Shown here in pieces: positions 54,461-63,182 of a DNA stretch of 64,000 bases. Position numbers and translations under genes: made by a program. The stretch covers positions 248,001-312,000 of the forward strand of contig FOUN01000001.1 of NCBI GenBank assembly GCA_900114885.1, written 5' to 3'. The notes under the pieces are model-generated. The model was not told where the DNA came from and ran no database searches. It saw nothing but the letters and a program-made list of their open reading frames with translations. The DNA is from Psychrobacillus psychrodurans. GTDB taxonomy: Bacteria; Bacillota; Bacilli; Bacillales_A; Planococcaceae. Position 1 is the first letter of the stretch. Each line of letters starts with the position of its first letter.

Positions 54461-55875
54461 GCAAGTAAATGCATCTCAAGAGCAAGTAAACATTACCTGT
54501 TCGCAAGTATTTCTATCTAGAACTTTAGTAAAGCTCCAGTAACACCAAGTAAACAACAAACGAGAGCAAGTAAACGTTAATTCCTCTCTTATATCAGAGC
54601 AATCTCCAAATTCTCAAGTTGAAAAATTGGAATTAACTTCCTGAACGCAAGTAAATGCCTCTCAAGAGCAAGTAAACATAACCCGTTCGCAAGTATTTCT
54701 ATCCTGAACGCAAGTAAAGGACCGGTGACAGCAAGTAAACAACAAACGAGAGCAAGTAAACGTTAATTCCTCTCTTATATCAGAGCAATCTCCAAATTAT
54801 TAAGTTGAAAGGTTGGAATTAACTTCCTAACCGCAAGTAAATGCCTCTCAAGAGCAAGTAAGGATAACCCGTTCGCAAGTATTTCTATCTAGAACTTTAG
54901 TAAAGCTCCAGTAACACCAAGTAAACAACAAACGAGAGCAAGTAAACGTTAATTCCTCTCATATATCAGAGCAATCTCCAAATTATCAAGTTGAAAAATT
55001 GGAATTAACTTCCTGAACGCAAGTAAATGCATCTCAAGAGCAAGTAAGGATAACCCGTTCGCAAGTATTTCTATCTAGAACTTTAGTAAAGCTCCAGTAA
55101 CACCAAGTAAACGACAAACGAGAGCAAGTAAACGTTAATTCCTCTCTTATACCAGAGCAATCTCCAAATTATCAAGTTGAAAGGTTGGAATTAACTTCCT
55201 GAACGCAAGTAAATGCCTCTCAAGAGCAAGTAAACATAACCCGTTCGCAAGTATTTCTATCTAGAACTTTAGTAAAGATCCAGTAACGGCAAGTAAACAA
55301 CAAACGAGAGCAAGTAAAAGTTAATTCCTCTCTTATATCAGAGCAATCTCCAAATTATCAAGTTGAAAATTTGGGATTAACTTCCTAATCGCAAGTAAAT
55401 GCCTCTCAAGAGCAAGTAAACATTACCCGTTCGCAAGTATTTCTATCTTTAACATAAGTAAAGCTCCAGTAACACCAAGTAAACGACAAACGAGAGCAAG
55501 TAAACGTTAATTCCTCTCCTATATCAGAGCAATCTCCAAAATATCAAGTTGAAAAATTGGAATTAACTTCCTAACCGCAAGTAAATGCATCTCAAGAGCA
55601 AGTATGCCTAGCCTATTCACAAGTATTTCTATCCTGAACGCAAGTAAAGGTCCGGTGACACCAAGTAAACGACAAACGAGAGCAAGTAAACGTTAATTCC
55701 TCTCTTATATCAGAGCAATCTCCAAATTATTAAGTTGAAAAATTGGAATTAACTTCCTAACCGCAAGTAAATGCCTCTCAAGAGCAAGTATTCATAACCC
55801 GTTCGCAAGTATTTCTATCCTGAACGCAAGTAAAGGTCCAGTAACACCAAGAAAACAACAAACGAGAGCAAGTAA
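54461..55875 (+). repeat. Satellite of eight six-box modules with a 186-bp period
   Basis: The module starts at 54461, 54647, 54833, 55019, 55205, 55391, 55577 and 55763, always 186 bp apart. Each has boxes at offsets 0, 21, 42, 63, 84 and 105, read as GCAAGTAA with variants (TTTAGTAA, CCAAGTAA). An 80-bp linker follows. It is framed by GTTAATTCC and GGAATTAAC, a perfect 9-bp inverted repeat. The copies share well over 90 percent of positions by eye. All three frames contain stops, so it is not coding. The whole lies between argS and the cobalamin riboswitch. Confidence 0.95.
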
Positions 55876-55941
55876 ATGCAAGTTCATCCCTTACACAATA
55901 GCGGGGAGCAACTGTATGAGAGATATCCCCAGCCCAGCTAT

Positions 55942-56028
55942 ACGAAAGGGAATCTATACTTCACGAGAATGATATATATACGAAAGAGAATACACGCTTT
56001 ACGAGAGCAATCTCTCAATATACAAGAG
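55942..56028 (+). repeat. Second phased array, ACGARAG boxes
   Basis: ACGAAAG/ACGAGAG/ACAAGAG boxes start at 55942, 55963, 55980, 56001 and 56022, with spacings of 21, 17, 21 and 21. It directly follows the GCAAGTAA satellite and has a different core. No convincing gene lies here. Confidence 0.5.
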
Positions 56029-56077
56029 AGCTCAACTCCATCCCAAAGGTCGAACCACTCTATCCTCAAAGTTGAAG

Positions 56078-56105
56078 TCGACAGTCATAAAAAATAAGGT
56101 ATAAT
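56078..56105 (+). promoter_or_regulatory. Sigma-A promoter of the cobalamin operon
   Basis: TCGACA (56078-56083) and TATAAT (56100-56105) with a 16-bp spacer. It precedes the riboswitch. Confidence 0.65.
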
Positions 56106-56138
56106 GAAGACAAAGCAACATCAATAAATAAATGCATA

Positions 56139-56360
56139 GAGGTGCTCTAGTTACGGATTGCTAGAGTTAAAAGGGAAGCTGGTTAAAGTCCAGCACGGTC
56201 CCGCCACTGTAAGTGATGCAACACATCATAAGTCAGAAAACCTGCCTATATGCTTTACGCCCGTTACCTACGAGGATAGGTTTGGTGTAGGTCTGGCTCA
56301 TTGTGTTTTCGTGCAGATTTATACCTATCTATCTCTCATCAATAGGATGGGAGATTTTTT
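56139..56360 (+). promoter_or_regulatory. Cobalamin riboswitch with terminator
   Basis: The leader shows the conserved blocks of a cobalamin riboswitch: GGGAAGCTGGTTAAAGTCC, CGGTCCCGCCACTGTAAG, and the B12 box AGTCAGAAAACCTGCC. It ends in a terminator hairpin (56331-56340 with 56346-56355) and six T. With cobalamin bound, the terminator should form and switch off the operon. The start position is approximate. Confidence 0.92.
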
Positions 56361-56386
56361 ATTGGCTTAAATAGGAGGAATGTAAA

Positions 56387-57355
56387 ATGAAGAAATTATG
56401 GCAGTTATGGATGACATCCGCTTTAGCAGTTCTATTGCTAGTAGGATGCGGACAAGAAGAAGTTAAACCTGAAGAAAATACAGGAAGTACGCAACAAGAA
56501 ACAGTAGTAGATGAAACAACTTTCCCAATTACAATGACCGATGCAGTCGGTACTGAAATTACATTAGAGGAAGCACCAAAAACAATCGTTTCTATGCAAC
56601 CAAGTAATACAGAAATTTTATTTGCACTTGGATTAAATGATGAAATTGTTGGAGTTAATGATTACGATAACTACCCAGAAGAAGCGCTTGAAAAAGAGAA
56701 AATCGGTGGTATGGAATTCAACGTGGAAAAGATCTTAGCGATGAATCCGGATATTGTATTTGCTCATGAATCTGCCTTGGGTGTAGGTGAAGCTGGATTT
56801 CAACAAATTCGCGACGCTGGAGTAAAAGTATACGTAGTGAAAAATGCAACGGACTTCAATGAAACATATACAACAATTGAGGAAATTGGTCGTGCTACTG
56901 GTAAATCTGAGGAAGCACAACAAATTGTAGAAGATATGAAAGCAAAAGTAGCAGAAGTTAAAGAGAAAGTAGCAAAAGTAGAAACGAAGAAAACTGTATT
57001 CGTTGAAACTTCAGATGTTCCGGAAATTTATACACCTGGTAAAGAAACGTTCATGCAAGAAATCTTAGATATGGTGAATGCTGAGAATATTGCAGCAGAT
57101 CAAGAAGGTTGGTTTAAAATAGAACCAGAAGAAATTGTTAACCGTAATCCGGACGTAATTATTGTAATGTATAGCCATGTAGAAGGAATTGTGGATAGCG
57201 TGAAAGCTCGTGACGGGTTCGATTCTATTACAGCTGTGAAAAACAATGAAGTTATACAAGTAGATGAAAACCTAACAAGTCGTACAGGTCCACGTCTTGC
57301 AGAGGGATTAGAAGAAGTAGCGAAAGCAATTTATCCAGAGGCTTTTAGTGAGTAA
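56387..57355 (+). CDS. btuF: Cobalamin-binding lipoprotein of the ABC importer
   Basis: A 322-residue substrate-binding protein with a lipoprotein signal peptide (lipobox LVGC, Cys near residue 21) and a Thr- and Glu-rich linker. The class III binding fold follows (PKTIVSMQPSNTEILFALGL, then NPDIVFA). It brings corrinoids to BtuC. It has a good AGGAGG site and is the first gene after the riboswitch. It overlaps btuC by 8 bp. Confidence 0.92.
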   Translation: MKKLWQLWMTSALAVLLLVGCGQEEVKPEENTGSTQQETVVDETTFPITMTDAVGTEITLEEAPKTIVSMQPSNTEILFALGLNDEIVGVNDYDNYPEEALEKEKIGGMEFNVEKILAMNPDIVFAHESALGVGEAGFQQIRDAGVKVYVVKNATDFNETYTTIEEIGRATGKSEEAQQIVEDMKAKVAEVKEKVAKVETKKTVFVETSDVPEIYTPGKETFMQEILDMVNAENIAADQEGWFKIEPEEIVNRNPDVIIVMYSHVEGIVDSVKARDGFDSITAVKNNEVIQVDENLTSRTGPRLAEGLEEVAKAIYPEAFSE

Positions 57356-58343
57356 AGCCTTGATCGGCTACATCTTGTCCATAATAGCTCTTTTAGTAGC
57401 AATTTGGCTAGGTGTATCGGTCGGATCCGTAAAGGTACCGATCAGCACATTATGGGATACGGGAGCAGATGCAATCGCGACCAATATCGTTTGGAAAATT
57501 CGCATGCCACGTGTGGTGCTTGCAGGACTAGTAGGTGCATCACTAGCCATTGCAGGTGCTGCATTTCAAGGGTTATTAAAAAATCCGCTTGCCGATCCTT
57601 ATACGTTAGGAGTGTCGTCCGGTGCCTCAGTTGGCGCCGTGGCTACGCTCTTTTTCGGTATTTCGGTGCCGTTTTTAGGAATATTCACATTGCCTGTTTT
57701 CAGTATGATTGGCGCTCTAGTTACGATGCTACTTGTTATAACGTTTGCCAAGCTAGTTGATCGTTCGATGAAAATGGAAACAATTATTTTGACTGGAATT
57801 ATTTTTAGTTCTTTTTTAGGTTCTGTAATTTCGTTAATGATTGCATTGACAGGAGAAGAATTGAGACAAATTATTGGATGGCTACTAGGAAGTGTATCAA
57901 TGCGCGGATGGAGTTTTGTTCAAATGGCATTGCCGTTTGTAGTTATTGGCACGATTTTATTGTGGTTAAACAGAAGAGAGTTAAATGCAATGCTATTTGG
58001 AGAAGAACGTGCAAAGCATTTAGGGGTCAATGTGAAAAAGCGGAAAATGATGATTTTAATTGGCGGCTCCATGCTGACAGGAACAGCGGTCGCTGTATCT
58101 GGAACGATTGGATTCGTAGGGCTTGTCGTTCCGCATATGACAAGGCTATTATTTGGTTCCGATAACCGTCACGTGTTACCACTTAGCTTCATAAATGGAG
58201 CAGCATTATTAATCATCTGTGATTTAGTGTCTCGTACGATTATTTCTCCAACTGAACTACCGATTGGTGTGATAACGGCATTTATTGGGGCACCAGTTTT
58301 TGCATTTATTTTCTTTAGACAACGGAAAAAAGGAGGCATTTAA
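57348..58343 (+). CDS. btuC: Corrinoid ABC transporter permease, FecCD type
   Basis: A 331-residue permease with about ten membrane segments. The FecCD signatures are RMPRVVLAGLVGASLAIAG, GLLKNPLADPYTLGVSSGA and the TGTAVAVSGTIGFVGLVVPH loop. It starts at GTG inside the end of btuF, so translation is coupled. Together with BtuF and BtuD it imports cobalamin and cobinamide. Confidence 0.93.
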   Translation: MSKALIGYILSIIALLVAIWLGVSVGSVKVPISTLWDTGADAIATNIVWKIRMPRVVLAGLVGASLAIAGAAFQGLLKNPLADPYTLGVSSGASVGAVATLFFGISVPFLGIFTLPVFSMIGALVTMLLVITFAKLVDRSMKMETIILTGIIFSSFLGSVISLMIALTGEELRQIIGWLLGSVSMRGWSFVQMALPFVVIGTILLWLNRRELNAMLFGEERAKHLGVNVKKRKMMILIGGSMLTGTAVAVSGTIGFVGLVVPHMTRLLFGSDNRHVLPLSFINGAALLIICDLVSRTIISPTELPIGVITAFIGAPVFAFIFFRQRKKGGI

Positions 58344-58344
58344 T

Positions 58345-59814
58345 ATGTTACAAGTGAGAAATGTATCGGGTGGATATGATCACAAATTAATCGTTAAAAA
58401 CGTCTCATTTGAAGTTGGAAAAGGTGAAATGCTTGGGATTCTTGGACCAAATGGAAGCGGAAAATCTACATTGCTAAAAGTAATAAGCGGTATTTTACAT
58501 ATGGCGGCCGGAGAAGTTTTGATTGAAGGGAAATCGTTAAGGTCTCATTCATCGAAAGAGCTTGCGAAAAAAATGGCGGTTTTACCACAATTACATAGTC
58601 ATGCTTTTTCTCATTCTGTGAGAGACACGATCGCACTTGGCCGATATCCCCATCAAAGTGGATTGTTTTCTTCATGGTCGGTTGGAGATGAAACGGCGGT
58701 TATTGAAGCGATGCAGCTAACAGCGATGGAAAGATACGAGCATCAAATGCTAGACCTATTATCTGGTGGGGAACAACAACGTGTATTTGTTGCCCAAGCA
58801 CTTGCTCAACAAGCACCTTTACTCCTACTGGACGAACCGACCAATCATCTAGACATTGCACATCAAAAACAATTACTTGATACGATTAAAACACAGGCGA
58901 TTGAAAAAGGAATCACTATTATTAGTGTATTTCATGATATAAATCTCGCATCTCTATACTGTGATCGTCTGCTATTAATGGATCAAGGTGAGGTACAAGT
59001 AATAGGCGCACCGCATGAAGTAGTGAAAAAAGATCAAATTGAATCGGTGTATCAAGCTCGTATTAGTACAAATCCTCACCCTGAACGTCCGAAGCCTCAA
59101 ATTACAATTCTTCCAGATGTAAATGAAAAGCGGAATGATGAGCTTATCACTTCAGAAAACTTTCAAGTTACGGCAGAATTGGTTGTTTTTCAAGCTGAAA
59201 CGCAACTCAAAACATGGTCATCCGCAGTGATTAATGCAGGAAGTGGCTGGTACAAAAACTTCGTCAATAGAAGAGTGGACGCTAGCTATGCTTGCGATAA
59301 TGTACAAGAAGAAATGCTTGAATATTTAGCGGACAACGGTTTTTCTGAAGCAGATACAGTAGGAATGATGACCGCAGTAAAGACTACGGATGCTGTCATT
59401 AAAGAATATGACACACCTTTTGGAAGCATCGTCATTATGGTTACTGCAGGAGTAGGGAATGCAGTGGACGTCTCTAGAACACATGAAGTAGAGATGCTTC
59501 CAGCAATTGGTACCATTAATACATGGATAATTGTGAATGGAGAACTTTCAGACGAAGCTTTTATTCAATCAGTTATTACAGCAACCGAATCAAAAACGAA
59601 AGCACTCGCTTTTGAACAGGTAAAGGACCCGCGTACTGGAACGATTGCTACCGGAACATCTACGGATAGTGTACTAATAGCAGCGACCCAAAAAGGGACA
59701 CATATTCCATATGCAGGACCAATCACGGAAATAGGAAAAAAAATAGGATTCGGTGTGTATGAATGCACAGTGGAAGCTATTCAAGTCTACAAAAAAGCAA
59801 AAGGTTGGGAGTAG
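58345..59814 (+). CDS. btuD: Fusion of BtuD ATPase and CbiZ amidohydrolase
   Basis: A 489-residue fusion. Residues about 1-260 are the ABC ATPase of the corrinoid importer (Walker A GPNGSGKST at 34-42, LSGGEQQR near 138, LLLDEPTNHLD). Residues about 275-489 are a CbiZ domain, adenosylcobinamide amidohydrolase, which removes the aminopropanol arm and yields adenosylcobyric acid. Key parts are GSGWYKNFVNRRVD and VTAGVGNAVD. Fusions of this kind occur in Bacillus (YvrA type). The start at 58345 has AAAGGAGGC upstream. Confidence 0.92.
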   Translation: MLQVRNVSGGYDHKLIVKNVSFEVGKGEMLGILGPNGSGKSTLLKVISGILHMAAGEVLIEGKSLRSHSSKELAKKMAVLPQLHSHAFSHSVRDTIALGRYPHQSGLFSSWSVGDETAVIEAMQLTAMERYEHQMLDLLSGGEQQRVFVAQALAQQAPLLLLDEPTNHLDIAHQKQLLDTIKTQAIEKGITIISVFHDINLASLYCDRLLLMDQGEVQVIGAPHEVVKKDQIESVYQARISTNPHPERPKPQITILPDVNEKRNDELITSENFQVTAELVVFQAETQLKTWSSAVINAGSGWYKNFVNRRVDASYACDNVQEEMLEYLADNGFSEADTVGMMTAVKTTDAVIKEYDTPFGSIVIMVTAGVGNAVDVSRTHEVEMLPAIGTINTWIIVNGELSDEAFIQSVITATESKTKALAFEQVKDPRTGTIATGTSTDSVLIAATQKGTHIPYAGPITEIGKKIGFGVYECTVEAIQVYKKAKGWE

Positions 59815-59816
59815 GC

Positions 59817-60776
59817 ATGGGTCCACATATAATTGCAATAGCGATAGGCTTAATACTGGATAGAATAATTGGCGATCCACCGAGTTGGCCACATCCAGTT
59901 AAATTGATTGGAACGCTTATTTCGAAGCTAACAGCTTGGTTGAATAAAGGAAGAGCACGTAAGGTGAAAGGGTTTTTACTTGTTTTTATAGTCGTTGGTT
60001 TAACATTCTCGGTCACACTAGCTATACTAATAGGTTCATACTCCATACATATATGGGTGGGGATTGCGGTAGAAAGTATATTAATCGCATCTGGGCTTGC
60101 ACAGAAAAGTTTAAAAGTGGCAGCATTAGATGTATATAAACCGTTAGTAGCAAAAGATTTACCGTACGCAAGACAAAAGCTTTCCTGGATTGTCGGTCGT
60201 GATACAGATAAATTAGATGAACAAGAAGTTACACGTGGCGTCGTAGAAACAGTATCAGAAAATATTAGTGACGGAATAACTGCTCCACTTTTTTATGCAT
60301 TTGTGTTTGCTGGTGCGCCTGGACTTTGGTTATATAAAGCGATAAATACGCTCGATTCAATGGTCGGTTATAAAAATGAAAAATACGAGGACTTCGGATT
60401 TGCAGCCGCTAAGCTGGATGACATAGCGAACTATATACCAAGCCGATTAACTGGCTATATTATCATGCTGTGGGGCAAAAAAGAGAGTGGAATGCCTTTT
60501 AGCAAACGGATGAAAGGCTGGTGGCAGGATGCGAAAAAACATCCAAGTCCAAATAGTGGCTATTTAGAAGCAGCGACTGCTTATCAGCTAGGCATTCAAC
60601 TTGGAGGCATCAATACATATAAAGGAATCGTTTCCAACCGAGCACTCATGGGAATTGGAGAGGTTCCATTATCGCCAAACCATATATTAAGCACCATCTC
60701 TCATATGAATACTGCTGTAGTTCTATTTTGGCTGTGGATGATGGTCATTGGAGGGGTTTTATTTGGCATTACCTAA
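59817..60776 (+). CDS. cbiB: Adenosylcobinamide-phosphate synthase
   Basis: A 319-residue membrane enzyme that joins adenosylcobyric acid to aminopropanol phosphate. The family motifs are LDRIIGDPPSWPHPVKLIG, SENISDGITAPLFYAF and KAINTLDSMVGYKN. It has about five membrane segments. The start at 59817 has TTGGGAG upstream, 2 bp after the previous stop. It overlaps cobD. Confidence 0.94.
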   Translation: MGPHIIAIAIGLILDRIIGDPPSWPHPVKLIGTLISKLTAWLNKGRARKVKGFLLVFIVVGLTFSVTLAILIGSYSIHIWVGIAVESILIASGLAQKSLKVAALDVYKPLVAKDLPYARQKLSWIVGRDTDKLDEQEVTRGVVETVSENISDGITAPLFYAFVFAGAPGLWLYKAINTLDSMVGYKNEKYEDFGFAAAKLDDIANYIPSRLTGYIIMLWGKKESGMPFSKRMKGWWQDAKKHPSPNSGYLEAATAYQLGIQLGGINTYKGIVSNRALMGIGEVPLSPNHILSTISHMNTAVVLFWLWMMVIGGVLFGIT

Positions 60777-61839
60777 TCACGGTGCAAATGCTCATCATGT
60801 ATATGAGCGACTAGGAATCGAAATGCCCGAAACGGTTATTGACTATAGTGAAAATGTGAATCCATTAGGAGTACCGACGTTTGTGAATGAAAAATGGTCA
60901 ACCTATGCACAGCTAATCACGAAATACCCGGATCCACAGGGAGAACCATTTTTATCGGCAGCTGCAAAATATCACGGTATTTCGGTTGAAAATACGGTTG
61001 TTGGAAATGGGGCGGCGGAAATATTTGCGAGCCTTGCAAAACGGTATGAAAATAAACGTGCAGTATTGATTCATCCGACTTTTTCCGAATATGAAGCAAC
61101 ACTTGCACCTTACAATGTATACATAAAAGAGATAATTGCGACTGGGAAACTCCCTTTGGACGAAGTTCTCGATGAAGTAGAGTTTGCGGAAGTAATCTAC
61201 ATTTGTAGACCTAATAATCCGACCGGTTATTTAATCCCACTGGAAGAAATTATTCAAATAGCAAAATATGCGATGAGATATAAATGTGAAGTTATACTAG
61301 ACGAAGCATTTATAGATTTTATTGATGAAAAAGAATCTTTTATCCCTTATTTAAAGGAATTTCCAAATGTTATTGTCGTACGCTCAATGACGAAAATGTA
61401 TGCAATCCCTGGTATTCGACTTGGATACGCTTTAGCTAATAAATCCATCGTAAACGATATACGCTCGAGAATGCCACACTGGAATAGTAATGCGATTGCG
61501 ACGACAATTGGAGCAGAGTGTTTGCTAGAGGAAGATTATCGAATGCGAGCAATCGCTTTCGCAAAAGAAATGCGTGAACAAATGACGGAGTTTCTAGTGA
61601 AATGGAACTGTATTGTGTTACCATCAGCGACTAACTTTCTCTGTTTTCAACTACCAGATTCTTCACGTTCTAAAGAGTTTTTCGCAAGTTTATTAGCCAA
61701 AGGGTGCGTGCTCCGCCATACAGAAAATTTCAAAGGGCTAGACGGAAAATGGTTTCGGGTGGGCATGAAAGAAATTTCTCAAATGGAGCATTTGCAAAAG
61801 GAGATGACCGCATGGTTCGTGGAAAACTTGTCTTCATAA
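60763..61839 (+). CDS. cobD: Threonine-phosphate decarboxylase
   Basis: A 358-residue class I PLP enzyme that makes (R)-1-amino-2-propanol phosphate for CbiB. NHGANAHHVYERLGI is the CobD hallmark, and the PLP Lys is in SMTKMYAIPGIRLGY near residue 211. Histidinol-phosphate aminotransferases look similar; context favours CobD. It starts at TTG with GGAGGGG upstream, inside the end of cbiB. Confidence 0.92.
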   Translation: MALPNHGANAHHVYERLGIEMPETVIDYSENVNPLGVPTFVNEKWSTYAQLITKYPDPQGEPFLSAAAKYHGISVENTVVGNGAAEIFASLAKRYENKRAVLIHPTFSEYEATLAPYNVYIKEIIATGKLPLDEVLDEVEFAEVIYICRPNNPTGYLIPLEEIIQIAKYAMRYKCEVILDEAFIDFIDEKESFIPYLKEFPNVIVVRSMTKMYAIPGIRLGYALANKSIVNDIRSRMPHWNSNAIATTIGAECLLEEDYRMRAIAFAKEMREQMTEFLVKWNCIVLPSATNFLCFQLPDSSRSKEFFASLLAKGCVLRHTENFKGLDGKWFRVGMKEISQMEHLQKEMTAWFVENLSS

Positions 61840-62342
61840 CGGGCGGTGTACGTAGTGGAAAAAGCAGCTTCGCTGAATATTACTTAATGGATAAGCGGGC
61901 AAACCGAAATGTGTATATCGCTTCTGGCGTTGCAGTGGATAAAGAAATGAAAGAGCGCATAAAAAGACATCAAGATGACCGTAAAAGCTACCCAGTCGAA
62001 TGGGTGACGATTGAGCAACCGCGTAATATCGAACAAATCATTCCCAAAATCCAAAAAGATGATGGCATCCTATGGGATTGCGTCACGACCTGGCTAGCTA
62101 ATGAACTGTATGAAGGTCAAATGGAGAAAGTAGAGCAGCAGCTATACGAGACAATAGACCAGCTATTAAAAAAAACAAAGATAGTCGTAATTGTTTCAAA
62201 TGAAGTACTCGATGAACCTGTATCAAAGTATGAATTTACAGCTCTATATCAAGCGTGGATTGGGCAAATCCATCAAAAGCTTGTTTCGAAGGCAGATCAT
62301 GCCTTCGAAATGGAATATGGCGTCAGTCATCAGTGGAAATGA
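61812..62342 (+). CDS. cobU: Adenosylcobinamide kinase / guanylyltransferase
   Basis: A 176-residue P-loop enzyme that activates adenosylcobinamide phosphate with GTP. The P-loop GGVRSGKSS lies near residues 9-17. WDCVTTWLAN and VSNEVLDEPV are typical of CobU. The start at 61812 follows AAAGGAG, inside the end of cobD. Confidence 0.92.
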   Translation: MVRGKLVFITGGVRSGKSSFAEYYLMDKRANRNVYIASGVAVDKEMKERIKRHQDDRKSYPVEWVTIEQPRNIEQIIPKIQKDDGILWDCVTTWLANELYEGQMEKVEQQLYETIDQLLKKTKIVVIVSNEVLDEPVSKYEFTALYQAWIGQIHQKLVSKADHAFEMEYGVSHQWK

Positions 62343-62351
62343 GGGATATAG

Positions 62352-63182
62352 ATGAAGGGCTTAATGGTCCAAGGTACTGCTTCTAGTGTAGGGAAAAGTT
62401 TGGTTTGTACAGCTATTTGTCGACTACTTGCTAATGAAGGAAAGCAAGTAGCCCCCTTTAAATCGCAAAATATGTCGAGCTTAAGCATCCATACAGAAGA
62501 TGGGTTGGAAATAAGTGTCTCGCAATCTTTGCAGGCAAGAGCTGCAAAAATCTCTTATTTAGCCGAAATGAATCCCATATTATTAAAGCCAGCGAGGAAC
62601 TTGGAGTCAGATATAATTGTTTTAGGAAGAAAGTTGGATAGAATGAGTGGCATGCGCTACAGGGAACAATTTTTTGAAAAAGGGCAAGAACTCATTAAAA
62701 ATAGTTTGAATTTGCTGTCTGAATCCTATGAGTATTTGATATTAGAAGGTGCTGGCAGTCCTGTTGAAGTAAATTTACGTGATCGTGAATTAGTAAATAT
62801 GCGTGTTGCTGATCTGGCAGATGTTCCAGTTATATTAGTAGCTAATATTGAGTTTGGTGGCGTGTTTGCTTCAATTGTTGGCACACTTGCACTACTTCCA
62901 GAAGTACAAAGAGCACGTGTAAAAGGAATTATTATTAACAAGTTTCAGGGAGACATTTCTCTATTTGAGGATGGAATCGATTTCATCGAGACTTATACAG
63001 GAATAGATGTTTTAGGAGTCATCCCTTATTTTTTAAATGAATTCGAAGAAGAAGACGGCGAAGAAAAAAGCGGACAAAAGGCATCAGATGAACAAATTAA
63101 TGAATGGGCATACCATTTTAAAAAGCATGTACAATGGGAGAAAGTATTAAGCCTATTAAAGAATGATGTGGTGGGAAAATGA
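62352..63182 (+). CDS. CobQ-like protein lacking the glutamine amidotransferase domain
   Basis: A 276-residue protein. Residues about 1-225 match the N-terminal P-loop (dethiobiotin-synthetase-like) domain of cobyric acid synthase: GTASSVGKS at 8-16, APFKSQNM, MNPILLKP and LEGAGSPVEVNL. Full CobQ is about 490-510 residues and has a class I glutaminase domain with Cys and His; none of it is present. The short tail (EEEDGEEKSGQKAS, then INEWAYHFKKH) is acidic and then helical, like the CobQ C-terminal end, so an internal deletion is possible. It cannot use glutamine alone. Since the operon only salvages corrinoids, CobQ activity may not be required. Confidence 0.85.
   Translation: MKGLMVQGTASSVGKSLVCTAICRLLANEGKQVAPFKSQNMSSLSIHTEDGLEISVSQSLQARAAKISYLAEMNPILLKPARNLESDIIVLGRKLDRMSGMRYREQFFEKGQELIKNSLNLLSESYEYLILEGAGSPVEVNLRDRELVNMRVADLADVPVILVANIEFGGVFASIVGTLALLPEVQRARVKGIIINKFQGDISLFEDGIDFIETYTGIDVLGVIPYFLNEFEEEDGEEKSGQKASDEQINEWAYHFKKHVQWEKVLSLLKNDVVGK

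Noticed and set aside
54647-54832. Coding repeat of Ala-Ser-Lys heptads (GCA AGT AAA every seven codons)
   Set aside because: 21 and 186 are both multiples of three and one unit is open for over 30 codons, but every unit ends in an in-frame stop (CGT TAA) and other units have further stops. There is no ribosome site or start.
54461-55875. CRISPR array
   Set aside because: The conserved box is only 8 bp with 13-bp gaps, and the 186-bp unit is repeated as a whole including its gaps. There are no unique spacers and no cas genes.
55876-56097. Open frame between the satellite and the riboswitch
   Set aside because: It begins inside the repeat tail, covers the second phased array and lacks a ribosome site.
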